Notes: generated by a model from the sequence alone, not told the origin. A stretch of 23,116 bases of DNA from Pleurotus djamor (GCA_029747585.1 JAPEVF010000707.1:1-23116); one strand, 5' to 3'; numbered from the stretch's first letter, positions 1 to 10,455 are shown. Numbers and translations: made by a program.

Positions 1-1325
1 TATGCTGAGGGGAAGAACATGTGAGACCGCGACGGTGTGCTCAGGAAATGCACTGATTCATTACCTCGGGCTTGACAAACGAAGATTGCAACCCAAGCCA
101 CTACAAACGACGATCAGGAACGGAGGTCAGGAAGCTCAGTGATTTTGCGCAAGCGTACAAGATTGGGTCATAGTGAGTAACTGGAGATCATTTTCAATGT
201 GAGCTGAAAGAAAGAATCGAACGACTGACGCAGATCGCCAGGGCCATACTGATGACACTAGTTTTCGAATTCGCTTTTCAGTAGATACCACCGCATCGAT
301 TGTGACCTGCTACCTATTTATAAGGCCTGTCCCTACCACCACTGCTTAGCGCGGGTTGAACACAGAAACGCCAGAACCACTCACTCAAGGTTTCGACGAT
401 CAATTGATCCAACATCTTAAGAGTCCTGAACATAGCGCCATCATTCGACTGAAAATGCGACGTAGATACGGGACGCTTACCTTGGATTCTCGGACGAGTC
501 GAAATAGTCTCTCTTCCGGTGGTAAAGATTGTGCACCAAGGTTCCGGCGATCAGGACGTCGCCCACGGCACCGATAGTGGCACTAGTGATGACCAGCCAC
601 TTTCTCTTTTCGAGGAACTCGACTTCCGTATCCAGAGTACCCAAGACGGAGAGACTGATCAGCCCCATGATGCGAAGCGTCGTCAGGCAAATGCATAGGG
701 AGGCGATGAGCTTGTTATCGGTGAGCTTAATGACACGGCGGATGAAAAAGCCCTAGTATGAAGGTGTCAGAGAGCAAAAGCAAATGATGATGATGGCGGA
801 GCGGGTGGGAGTAGACGTACTGAGACGAGGAAGGAGAGGATCCCGTCGAACAAGGCAGCAACGGGGAGGCTAGCAGGGGCTTTGTGTTGAAGAAAGTCAT
901 CTTGCCCGTACTGAAGAATCGATAGAGTATAGAAGAAATGCAGGATCGCGATAGCATGTCCGAGCTCCAGAGCCCTATCATCCGAGGAAGAAGTGAGGAT
1001 CGAATAGGAGAGAGTCAACTCAATTGCTCACCAAATACTGAATGCCTGTAAGAAGGTAAGGTAAGTTGTTCCCCAAAAGGACTGAATCGATGAAAGACTC
1101 AACAAGAATTTTCAACGACCGGCGATCTTTGTGAAATTGGAGATAATAAGAATATGCCTATGATAAAGACTTGTCAGCTTCCACTGAGATGGGAAAGTAC
1201 CGCCTGATTGGGGAAATGCATGAACGCGAACATACCTGCAAAGTAGAAATACCGAACAAAAAGGTAGAGAATGTGGTTCCAACCTCCATAATGGAGACGC
1301 TAGATAATAAATCAGCAGAACCCAT
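1..1325 (-). CDS. DUF6534 multi-pass membrane protein, copy A (3' end beyond window)
   Basis: Fungal integral membrane protein of the DUF6534 family; function unknown, seven membrane segments expected from the family. Spliced exons on the minus strand: 1236-1325, 1104-1157, 1032-1045, 821-974, 481-752, 385-425, 314-332, 230-257, 182-203, 65-100, and 1-4 running off the window. The start is the ATG at 1325, giving MGSADLLSSVSIMEVGTT, which matches copy B at 7551 (25 of 30 residues identical in exon 1). Family landmarks are the WALELGHAIAILHFFYTLS segment, the VEFLEKRKWLVITSATIGAV segment and the LDQLIVETLRTG turn. Odd points: the intron at 204-229 is only 26 bases (55 in copy B), and the next donor (GTTACT) is weak. 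If that intron is not removed the frame stops within about 15 codons and the last membrane segment is lost, so this copy may be decaying. Family call is firm; functionality is uncertain. Confidence 0.82.
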
Positions 1326-1385
1326 TGAGACCAGCCAAAGGGAGGGGAAGAAAAACTTGAAGGAGCTATAACACCGAGTAGTGGC

Positions 1386-1392
1386 CTTATAA
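1386..1392 (-). promoter_or_regulatory. TATA-like box upstream of DUF6534 copy A
   Basis: The minus strand reads TATAAG about 60 bases upstream of the ATG at 1325. The position suits a core promoter; transcription start is not known. Inference from motif and spacing only. Confidence 0.35.
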
Positions 1393-2217
1393 GCCGTCTT
1401 ATACTCGGATTGACAGTCTTGGACGTATTGATGATCAGACGAGACACATATCAGTTACACTGGGCAAAGCGGATACTGGAGCCCATTTCAGTGATGGATT
1501 GTCTGGCTGTAAGCGTCAATCTCGAAAGAGGATCAAAGTCTATATGTTGACGTGCAGCTTCATCATGATCCTTGCACCGTAGCGTATCGCTGCATCCGAA
1601 ACATGAGTGCAACGCCAGGTGTTTTCAAGGGCTTATCAATTGCGCCTCTCCTTGCTGGGTTCTTGCAACTGCAACATCCTGACAATGCTAATCTTAGTGC
1701 TTAGGAATGTGACGGAGGCAGGCTACACGCACCGGTAGCGGAGCAGATGGACAGTGGAATAACGAAGTTTACTCTGAGAGCACATTGGTCAGCCCACTGG
1801 CTGAAAGTATGTTGATCCTAAAGGAATCAACCTAAGATACTCTAAATTTAGCAAACTACAGCTATTTGAGTGCTCGAAGTCACATACCTCGGTGCTCACA
1901 TTTGCATGCTCAACCACATCGTATGGGACCTATGGGAAAATAAACGGGAGCGGCGTTTCCGAAAGACTAAGATGTGTTACCCNGGGGGCTTCTCCTTCTC
2001 ACGTAGGACACATGATGGTCGTCTTCCAGCGCAGTGTGACGAAGTCGCCCTATGGTCTCGCACTGGCACAGACCACGATGCAGGTGTATTTTTAGTCAAC
2101 GACATGGCTTCCTCGACGAGAACCACAGCGACCCATATGCAAAGTACGAGGCTTCATCGACTCGGCTAGTCATACAAGGGAGAATCCACCTGCGGTCCTT
2201 TCATGCGGTTGGCATGG
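1393..2217. other. Intergenic region between divergent DUF6534 copy A and protease
   Basis: About 0.8 kb without a convincing gene. Open frames here are short, one is interrupted by the N at 1983, and none resembles a known family or shows plausible splice partners. It must hold the upstream regulatory regions of both flanking divergent genes. I see no tRNA, no strong repeat and no mobile-element remnant. Confidence 0.6.
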
Positions 2218-2225
2218 TATAAGTA
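2218..2225 (+). promoter_or_regulatory. TATA-like box of the aspartic protease gene
   Basis: TATAAGTA lies 46 bases upstream of the chosen ATG at 2272. An upstream in-frame ATG at 2236 sits only about 10 bases past this box and would put extra residues before the signal peptide, so the box supports the downstream start. Confidence 0.45.
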
Positions 2226-2271
2226 GCGAGGCTCTTTGGAGGGAGGAATATTAGCATTCATCTGCCTCACA

Positions 2272-3888
2272 ATGTGGTCGAACGCACTTTTGTTATTGGC
2301 GATCACTGGTGTCATTTCAGGAGCCCAGTCCGAACGGGCTTCCCCACAAACAATTCGCTTGTCGTCTCGAGCAGGACCGAGAGGGAAATCCCTACGCGCA
2401 CGACAACTCTCACCAACCACCATCCCGCTCGCCGACTTCTTCCTTGGCACAGACTTACAGTGGGTACCCCTCTCCCCAAACCTGATTGACGTACAGGCTG
2501 AGACAATCCCATCAGATGGTTCGGAAACATAACAGGTGATGAGCTTCTCAATTCATAGTTGTGATGGTTGGTTGATGGTTGTGATGCTTCGAAAGTTGGA
2601 ACACCGCCCCAGGTCGTATCGGTGAGTGCGTTCATCAAGGTGGAGATGAGACGCTTTATCAAGCCACCTAGGTTGTCTTCGATACAGGGAGCGTGACCCT
2701 CGAGATGGCGAGCACTCTGTGCGGGGCGGCATGCAGCAACCAAGCCAAATTCAACCCTTCGCTCAGTAGCACTTTCGTGGACGGAGGCAGAACGAGTTCG
2801 ATAACATTCGCTACCGGAGTCGGTGTAGATCCTGTGGTAGGCGCCAATTATCGCCTAACTTTGAGAACTGCAAGGGACACTGTTGCCATCGGTGGCTTGT
2901 CAGCTGGTGTCGTTGATTTATCGCTCATCACCGACCAAACTCCAAAATTCGCGATTGATCCCTTCAGCGGCATCCTTGGTGGGTCTGAAAGAAGGACTTC
3001 GCTGTTTCTTGGCTCAATGATGATGCTGCCTAGGCATGGGAGCAACCGCTCAGAACGTCTTCGGGGGATTGGTAAACCGAGGGTTACCATCACTTTTCAG
3101 CATGTTCCTGACTCCCAATGTCGAAGGCCACGCAGAGATGACTTTCGGAGGGATCGATAATACTAAGTTCACAGGTGAGCGAGTTTCGTGGCCATGTAAG
3201 TTGTGGATGGACTGACTGACGTACCAAAGGCCCACTCACATTTGCGTCTCTGCCTGCGAATGCGGGGCGCACATGGCAGCTGCGATCACCGAGGATCTCC
3301 GTCAACGGCAGGACGACAACAACACTCAATCAAGTCCGGACTATCATCTTTGATAGTGGAACCAGCAACATACTGTTCCCCACTGCAACAACGGAGGTGA
3401 ATACCAATATTGGCGATATGACAAGGTGGAAGGTCTCAACCTTTTATGCATAGGCAATGTACGGCCTGATTTCGCCCAACATCAAGCCAAACCCCGCTGA
3501 GCCTGGGGCGTACGGTATTCCGTGCAGCCAAATCTCGAGCTTGCCTGCCGTGATCGACATTGGTTTCACTGCCCAAAATGGACAGCCGTTCAATTTGACA
3601 ATCCCCAGTAGCGAGCTGAATGTCGGTCCATTCCCTGGAAACCCAACTTTATGCCAAACTTTGATCAACGCATTCGAGTGAGTGAAGTATTGGGATTTGA
3701 CGACATGGCCTGACGATTTACTACACATCGCAGTGGCCTTGACCTGGTCGGTGGATCAGTATTGAAGCATTACTATAGCGTTTGGGATATTCAAAATAAG
3801 CGCATGGGCTTCGCACCCAACGGTGAGCGGCGATGTCATGTCCTTCATTTATTGCGACCTGGTTTTGACAATCCGAACAGGTTTTTAG
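2272..3888 (+). CDS. Secreted aspartic protease, peptidase family A1
   Basis: Pepsin-like endopeptidase, probably secreted or vacuolar. Nine exons: 2272-2459, 2516-2535, 2596-2621, 2672-2978, 3034-3174, 3230-3396, 3454-3677, 3734-3822, 3881-3888, giving 389 residues. Residues 1 to about 19 (MWSNALLLLAITGVISGAQS) form a signal peptide, followed by a short basic propeptide of roughly 45 residues. Both catalytic aspartates are present, in VVFDTGSVTLE and in IIFDSGTSNILFP. GNITVGTPPQ precedes the first site, and two cysteine pairs (TLCGAAC; IPCSQ with TLCQT) suit the family. The flap region reads ITFATGVGVDP, without the usual Tyr-Gly of pepsin; I believe related basidiomycete proteases share this. 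The last exon codes only for the end of Gly, Phe and stop. Length is normal for the family and no lesion is seen. Specificity cannot be inferred. Confidence 0.94.
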
Positions 3889-3924
3889 AACCGAGATAAA
3901 GCGTAGAGTATTGAAGTATTAGTG

Positions 3925-4478
3925 TTATTCTTGATAAACAAAGTACTCCGTCCCATAGAGCGCTGCGCAGGCGGTCACACCGCCAGTGAGTAGCAAGCCC
4001 ACGGGGTGTCGGGGAGCGGTTAGGGTCTGGCGAGCGTTCGTCATGAGATATGCAAGACACCACGCTGCAAAAAGAACCATTTAATTGCATAAAGGCCTGG
4101 GTCGCCGATTACAGACTGACCTGTGGCTATTCCACTCCCATTTCGAACGTCCCCCGTCGAGAGTACATATGCAGCGCCTCCGTATATCGCTGAGAAACCA
4201 GCTCGAAAGATGAACGGCGGGATATTGACACCAGGCCTAGGAGGTATCAGTGCGCTTACGCCGACTAGTGTAGATTCTATTATTTTCAGCTTCAATAAGT
4301 GGAATAAAGAAGCATGTCTCACATATTGAGCCCAAGGTAAGCATCGGAAATCTAGTCCAGACTCGTTAGGATTTTCTATGAGAAATATGAAGAACACAGC
4401 CTACTTTGACTGAGCATACGGCCGCAACGGCGAGAAGAAATCTTTCTCAGATTTTTGGCCGTCGGCGATAGTGGTCAT
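3925..4478 (-). CDS. AIM19-like mitochondrial membrane protein
   Basis: Small two-to-four-pass membrane protein resembling Altered Inheritance of Mitochondria protein 19; the yeast gene affects mitochondrial inheritance and its biochemical role is unknown. Four exons: 4405-4478, 4323-4351, 4121-4264, 3925-4064, giving 128 residues. Key family signature: a hydrophobic segment, then STGDVRNGSGIATAW, then a second hydrophobic segment with an LMTNARQTL turn and a final ALYGTEYFVYQE. The N-terminus contains RPYAQSKFPMLTLGSI, as expected for the first membrane span. Splicing was chosen so that this span stays hydrophobic; an alternative short first intron gives a polar insert and was rejected. It is divergent from the TMEM135-like gene, and its stop lies 36 bases past the protease stop, so the 3' ends converge. 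Assignment rests on remembered family pattern; a fairly confident call. Confidence 0.7.
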
Positions 4479-4757
4479 GGAAGTTTCAGTGAAGGAGCTG
4501 CTCGTGGGTCCGTGCGCGTCTCACGGCCGCAATAAGCTTATTGCCACGACGTCGACCAAGACGGTCTAACCCAATGTACGAGCCCACTTTCTTACCAGCG
4601 ACACCCAACTTGATGCCGTCGCAGAACGCCTTTGGTCGTCGCCTGAAACGACGAACAAACCACCGAGTAACCTCGTGATACTTTGAAGTTTGGGGCGGAA
4701 CCTTCGGAGCCCGGTATCCCCAATTCATGCTGCAAGACCCAGCAGGAACTTGGTTAT
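4479..4757. promoter_or_regulatory. Divergent promoter: AIM19-like / TMEM135-like genes
   Basis: 279 bases separate the two start codons (4478 minus, 4758 plus), so both promoters must lie here unless an upstream exon exists. No clear TATA box is visible. A minus-strand open frame of 80 codons covers most of it but has no family resemblance and is probably chance. Confidence 0.55.
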
Positions 4758-6970
4758 ATGTCTACTGTCGATCCATACTCGTCGCCGATGGAGGCGACGC
4801 CGTCGAATGAGAGCCATGGCAGCCCGACGCCGTACCTCTCGTTTACCCCCAAACGCTCGGTCGCCTCCTTTGAAAACCTTGTGGCATTGGCAAATTACCA
4901 GGAGAGACTGAAAGATGCAAGGAAAATCGTTTGGAGAGACAGAGGCCAGCCCGTCGTTGAGCTGCCCGATGTGCAGGCCTGTTTCGAACATGCAGCCACG
5001 GGAGGACTTCGTGAGTAGCGACTGTTTTCAGCGTGTCCAGAAACTGACGGTAACTGACGATACATTGTCCCAGGTTCTGCTACAATAGCTTTCGGGATTC
5101 GTGCTGGGCTCAACCTAGTGCTCGCCATGATTCGAATGCGTCGGCTACCAAGGTCTGCAATATGTGCTCAGAGAATGCTACTTTGCTGATACAATAAAGA
5201 TCGACATGGTTCGCTCTCGTTCGACATGCAATATTCGCCGAAGATACGTTCAGGTTTGGTGCAATGCTAGGTGCCCGTTTGAAATCATGTCTCATGTCCC
5301 CGAGCATCTTACTGAGACATGCCAATAGGAACCTTTACGGCTATGTACAAGTTCCTTCTGAATGCCCTCCCCATCATCGTCCCTGCGATCAGACCCAGAC
5401 ACGCTCGTAGGGTCTCATCGGCTCTTGATGATGACGAAGTCGAGGAACATGATCTCGAGGCTGGTCGCCGCGCTACGCGATTGACACTGGAAGTCCCCTT
5501 GGCTGAGCGCCGTGCACGCCTGTCACTCAGCACCCACGCCCAAATGATGATCATTCGAAAGAAGACGCGTCGTTGGCATGCGGCGTTAGCGGGGGCGGTT
5601 GCTGGGGCGCTGGCAATCGCGTGTGAGAGAAAGGACAGACGCGACGTGATTGCTCAGCAGATGTTTGTTCGGTGAGTCTTCGGTGCTGATTGCAAGTCTT
5701 TCGCGTCTGACTCTTCGCAGAGGCCTCCAAGGGTCATACAACGCGTTCACATCAAAGCACAACATCCATATACCACACGGAGCCGTTCTGGTGTTTTCAT
5801 TCGCGTATGTTGTCCTTTGGTCTCACGCGAAAGTTCCGCCACAATGACCTTTTTTTTCCCTAAGATGTGGACAAATCCTCTACGCATGGTTATTACGGCC
5901 AGACACGCTTCCTCGCTCATACTCATCCTGGTTGGTTGATTGACCCTCTCCTTTCCACAACTCTTTTCACACTTTCCATAACAGGATCAGTCAAGCTTCC
6001 AAAGTACCTCAGCCCGCCGTACGCATAAATAGATCAACAGTAAGAGACGGAACTATCAACATAGCAGATATAGATGCTGTACTAGCGAAGGATGTGCGTA
6101 GCGACACCTCCGTCATCCATTTTTCTGACGCCAAGGTGTTTGCTTTTAGAACGTCACCCCCTCTAATGCTACGGTCCTTCGTCGCATGCGAGACCTCGCT
6201 ATCCTATCACCTCCGATCTACGGTCCGCGTCATGGATCCTGCGCTGCTGTACATCCAGCTCTTGACTCTTGTCTGGATGTCCCCATTGACCGATTTTGGG
6301 AAGTCTTCAAATGGATGTTCCCCATTTACGGCGCTCTTCACTTGATTCCCTCCGTTTTATTCAAGCGCAAAGAGTTTTTCAAGAAACCTCTGAACATGCT
6401 GCTCAAGGCTGCACTGGGGACGACCCGAAGTTCAGCTTTCCTTGGCGTCTTCGTGATAATATACCAAAGTCCGTGTCTACATTACATTCATCTGCGAATT
6501 GTGGACTGAAACGTCTACCCATTCTAGGTGTATTCTGTTATAAACACTACTTGTATGATCGATTAACGTCACCGAAGAACTCGCCGGCTCTACAACGAAT
6601 CATCGACCTTCTCATCTCCAAGCCGTCGTTCTGGGTACCCGGATTCCTCTGTGGACTCTCCCTCTTCGTCGAAGCGCCACGGCGCCGTACCGAGTTGGCG
6701 ATGTACGTGCTACCGAAGGGATTGGAGAGTGCGTGGGTGATGGCTCGTGGCAAGGGTCTAGTATTTAAAACGGGGAATTATGGAGAAATAATGGTGAGAC
6801 AAGCCGCTCCGTTTCTTCTTTCTTATGGCGCGCTGATGATTTTCTTCTTGTTCTCCGGGTAGCTTACGGCTATTGGAATGGGCATGTTGATGAGCACGTA
6901 CCAGAACGATCCTCATCACCTCTCTGGCCTCGTGCGGCGTATTATGTATCAATTTATTGGTCCGAACTAA
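4758..6970 (+). CDS. TMEM135-like multi-pass membrane protein
   Basis: Homologue of transmembrane protein 135, a peroxisome/mitochondrion-associated membrane protein of the Tim17-related group linked to lipid handling and mitochondrial dynamics in animals; the fungal role is uncharacterised. Ten exons: 4758-5010, 5074-5152, 5200-5270, 5329-5671, 5721-5804, 5865-5930, 5985-6093, 6150-6468, 6528-6793, 6863-6970, giving 565 residues. The N-terminal signature ACFEHAATGGLRSATIAFG leads into a membrane span. YKFLLNALP, a charged Asp/Glu-rich loop, and RRWHAALAGAVAGALAIACE follow. The second half has CAAVHPALDSCLDVPIDRFW, WMFPIYGALHLIPSVLFKRK, SFWVPGFLCGLSLFVE, and MLMSTYQNDPHHLSGLVRRI, ending in QFIGPN. 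Length and motif order are those of the fungal proteins I know, and the gene looks intact. Confidence 0.87.
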
Positions 6971-7550
6971 TTTACTCACAACTGTATCACATTCGAAGCT
7001 TATGTTGCACTCTCTGGTTGATGAACACGAAAATCCTCCACCAGGACCTCGAGCATGATCTTTAGCCGTCACACGATGTCCCGGTCCCACGGCGATCAGT
7101 ATGTTCTAACTATAATGCAGTATTTCAAATTTACACAGCCGGTTGCTTACTTCTGTCATGACGGATATGTAGGTACAACACATTAGCGTAATCCAGGTAT
7201 GTTAACAACCATGACATCCGAAGACCTACGGTTTCTGATATCTAGTCAATAGGGCGCACATACTCAACCTGATGACCTCTTCCTCACGCTTCGAAGTACG
7301 CCGGACAGTCGCACCCATCCCATTTTCCTGTTCAATGCAATTGATTAGAACAGGAAACGCCGCCCGGCTGGTGAGACAGTCAATCTGATCCGACCAAGCT
7401 CATAAGCATCATTCTTGGATATGGCTGTCTTGGGCTGACTGCATAAATACACCAGTCAGCAAAGCCCGAGGATTCGCGAACCCCTTCAATCGCTCCCCTT
7501 CTCTTCCTTACTATATTACCTTCGCTCTTGTAATACCTTGGCTGGATCCA
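6971..7550. other. Intergenic region upstream of DUF6534 copy B
   Basis: 580 bases with no gene I can support. A TATA-like GCATAAATAC lies at 7441-7450, about 100 bases before the ATG at 7551, followed by a pyrimidine-rich stretch (about 7490-7540) of the kind often seen next to fungal transcription starts. Confidence 0.5.
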
Positions 7551-9079
7551 ATGAGCTCGACTGATTTGATAGCGAGCGTCTCCATCATGGAGGTTGGAAC
7601 CACGCTGTCAACTTTTTTGTTTGGGATTTCTACTCTACAAGTATGGGTTGAGTGGGGACTTGGTTTCCTCACCGCACGCTAACCCGTTACTCCAGGCGTA
7701 TTCTTATTACCTCCACTTCAATGACCGCTTGACTTTGAAACTTCTGGTGAGCATCCTTATCCCATCTCGACTGTGATCCCATTGATGTCATTGCATAGGC
7801 TGTCGGTGTCTGGTGGGATCGACATCTAATCCACTCGTTCACCGTGTTCACCCTGGTAATACTATACTTAGGGCTTTGGAGCTTGGGCATGCAGTCGCAA
7901 TGCTTCACAATTTCTACACCCTGTCCGTCCTTCAATACGGGAAATATGATTTCGTCTTGGGGAAATCGCCTGCCAGTCTCGCGATCGCAGCCCTCCTCGA
8001 TGGTCTTTTGTCTTTCCTCGTATCTGTAAGACTAAAGCAACCTTATCCACCCTGCCCATCCGATTGAAGCGCTGTTTCATAGGGATTCTTCATCCACCGA
8101 ATTATCAAGCTCACTCGCAACAACCTCGTTGCCCTGCTTTGTCTGTTTCTCTCGACGTTGCGCCTGATTGGTTACGTTGGGCTATCGATCTTAGGGACTC
8201 AGGATACGGATGTTGAGTTTATCAGGAAGAGGAAATGGATTGTCATCACAAGCGTTACCATTGGCGCTGTGGACGATATCCTCATCGCAGGTGTCTTGGT
8301 TCGCAACCTTTACCGAAGAAAACAGAAGTACATCGACACGCCTTCTTACCAGCGGTATGGGTCCTTGAGCTCAAGAAGGTCGCTGAAGATAACATAAATC
8401 CAGGAGGCTGCTGAAAGTTCTGGACCGGTTGATTGTCGAAACCTTAAGTGAGTTGCTTGCATCGTATACGTTTGACCGCCGTTTACACATTATTCAAGGG
8501 ACTGGCTTCGTCACTAGGTACGGTCGTCACAAAACTTTCTGACCTGTGGTCGGACCTCATGAACCTGATGCAGTGTACTGAGTTTAGCACTTGCAATATC
8601 CGTGGGCCTTCCTGCATCGTTGTTCTTGTCTCCCCTTTGACTCCTCTATGCTCTAGCTACTGGCTAAAGATAACTCTGGTACGCTCACGCAGATCGCCCT
8701 GGGCTTTCGTGTATATTATTACTCACGCAACGCGCATATCATGTAGTGATCTGGGTCGCCATATTCGTATGTCAAGCGCGAGGTCTGTCGCCGACTTTCC
8801 TATGCCCCCTTCCTTGCCCCTTGCTCACAACTTCACCCAATCTACAGCATTCAGCAACTCACTTTTTGCGACGTAAGAAGCGAAAATCATCATTGAGGAT
8901 CAAGGAATTCCTTCTCATACTGGGGTTACAGCCTGAATTCTCGATCAAATGTACCACTGCCCACGACAGTCCATCTCAGCAGTCTTCAATTTGGCCCTGC
9001 GATCAAAATATCACTGGCGAATGTCGATGGAATGTCTTCGCCACCCACGGTAAACAGTCTACTCCATGGCTTGGCTTGA
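7551..9079 (+). CDS. DUF6534 multi-pass membrane protein, copy B
   Basis: Complete paralogue of copy A. Twelve exons: 7551-7640, 7696-7746, 7799-7812, 7872-8025, 8083-8354, 8404-8447, 8499-8517, 8574-8601, 8657-8678, 8747-8782, 8848-8872, 8932-9079, giving 300 residues. Family landmarks: WALELGHAVAMLHNFYTLS, the GFFIHRIIKL segment after a span, VEFIRKRKWIVITSVTIGAV, VLDRLIVETLRTG, and the C-terminal AFSNSLFATLNSR, which is the usual NSxxATLNxR end of the last membrane span. Splice choices in the small exons were checked against copy A: ten exon boundaries agree and lengths differ only by one codon in exons 2 and 6. From the TG turn to the basic residue before the NS motif both copies have exactly 34 residues. 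The cytoplasmic tail after the last span is about 45 residues. Donor GTGGGC after exon 8 is weak. Function unknown. Confidence 0.85.
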
Positions 9080-9494
9080 GGCGTTGTTTTCTAACAATGT
9101 GTGGCAGGTGAGCTCTGTCGGACGAAGTAGAGCACACACACTGCATAGTATTCCAAGTCGACCCCTTGCTAGCTTTGGCTGATTCTCAGATCTCGGCTTC
9201 CAACTTTTTGCATCCTGTACAATATCAGTTGGCCTTTTGGTATGGATTGGACACGTAGATGGCAGCAAATTTTTCAAAGGGAACTGTACTCTTGACTGTC
9301 TGCTGAAAGACTCTACACTCTAGGTAGCAACTTCATGGGATACGTAGATGGCAACAAAAATTCCAAAAAAAAGAACCTGTAATCTGGACTGGCTCGTGAA
9401 AGAGTATGGAGATAGTGACGTTCCTTATTTAAAATTCCAGGACGGTCTGGGGACGTTGGGAGTTGGGAGTTGAGTATTTCAATGGCGGACGAGT
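9080..9494. other. Convergent 3' intergenic region
   Basis: 415 bases between the stops of DUF6534 copy B and the BTB gene. No gene is supported. It contains an imperfect direct repeat (listed separately) and an A-rich stretch near 9355-9373. Confidence 0.5.
9249..9410. repeat. Imperfect tandem direct repeat, 89-base period
   Basis: Two related units start near 9249 and 9338. Both begin GGAYACGTAGATGGCRRCAA and continue with similar A-rich, GAACTGTA/GAACCTGTAA-like and CTGRCT..TGAAAGA-like blocks, offset by 89 bases. Similarity is imperfect, suggesting an old duplication or a small repeat family. Confidence 0.55.
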
Positions 9495-10455
9495 TCAGAC
9501 GATGGTACCACTCACACTTGAGAGGCATGAGGCAATCTTCTGTTTGTACGCGATAGCAAACCTATCAAGATCCTTTCGAGCATCCAAGATGCAAGTGGGG
9601 CAACCCGTGCTCTGCGCTTCAGCCATGGCTACTTGAATATCGGGTAGGGTGACTGCACTTGGGCCAACTCTTGAATACGCTCGCGTCGTCCGATCGAGAT
9701 AGTTGAACCACCATTTTGACCTCAGTAAATCGACTATTCTTCCATCAGGAGTTAAGATGGCTCTGACCATATCGCTTCCTGTTGAGAGTCTACAGCGGTG
9801 GACATGGAAGGAATATGCAAGCACGTTGGGGATCCACGTGAGGTCATACGGACCCGATGCAGTGAGCTTTTTGCAAGATGTCCGACATGCTCTGTAATAA
9901 CGGATGAGCCGTTGGTAGTCGGTACCTGAGATATACCCAAGTTCGGTGTTGGTGGAGTCTCCTGGGGAAAGTAAGCGGTCGAGGGGGAGCCTCAAAGACT
10001 CTTTAGCGGCGGCTCGCGCTAAATTTTCGAGACGAAAACGACACCCTATCGCATACGCCTCCACCGGCGCAGCCNTTTATTTTGCTGGGGGTGTAAAATA
10101 TGTCGACGATGCGTTTGAAGGCGAACCCCATGTCATACTTTTGCGCTGCCATTAAGGTTGCGATTAACACCTCCTTAAATTCGATAACGGGGTAGTCCAT
10201 GGGGTAGCAGAATCGCAGTAGAGTGTCCAACGTCAGGGAGTCTTCGCTGACGATGACAACAGGTATTGTGTCGTGCGAAGGTTCTGAGTCGGATTGAGGT
10301 TGGGGGAGTGTGAACATGTCTTTGAAAACAGGCGATGCGACTGAGAGGATGGCTCGGAAGACACGGAAATTGACATTGTCGCAGGTCTGCAGGATAACGT
10401 CTGCGCCTGAGTCATTGAAAGGGATTGACGCGACTTGCTCTGTTGCGTTCGACAT
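9495..10455 (-). CDS. BTB/POZ domain protein (one surplus N in the assembly)
   Basis: Agaricomycete-type BTB protein, presumably a protein-protein adaptor; partners unknown. The ATG at 10455 opens a BTB fold in residues about 10-125: DSGADVILQTCDNVNFRVFR (a D..L.S.D...F.vHr-like start), ILSVASPVFKDMF, LLRFCYPMDYP, and ATLMAAQKYDMGF. The frame then breaks at the N at 10075. Reading past that single position as surplus restores KAAPVEAYAIGCRFRLENLA, which is the expected continuation, and the whole gene becomes one exon of 319 residues ending at 9495. The C-terminal half is helical and without a recognised domain. A donor-like GTGTGAGT near the 3' end allows an alternative last exon, which I consider less likely. 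Its start is 119 bases after the CHS5 stop on the same strand. Confidence 0.85.

Noticed and set aside
1870..2169. Plus-strand open frame of 99 codons containing the N at 1983
   Set aside because: No domain, no start or splice context, unlikely composition and an ambiguous base inside.
2236..2271. Upstream in-frame ATG for the aspartic protease
   Set aside because: It lies almost on top of the TATA-like box and would add residues before a good signal peptide; the start at 2272 fits better.
4376..4404. 29-base candidate intron in the AIM19-like gene
   Set aside because: Using the later acceptor at 4352-4353 gives a 53-base intron and the expected hydrophobic first membrane span; the short option inserts polar residues not seen in the family.
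4486..4728. Minus-strand open frame of 80 codons, Arg-rich, upstream of the AIM19-like gene
   Set aside because: It fills the divergent promoter between two well-supported starts, has no family resemblance and no fitting splice sites.
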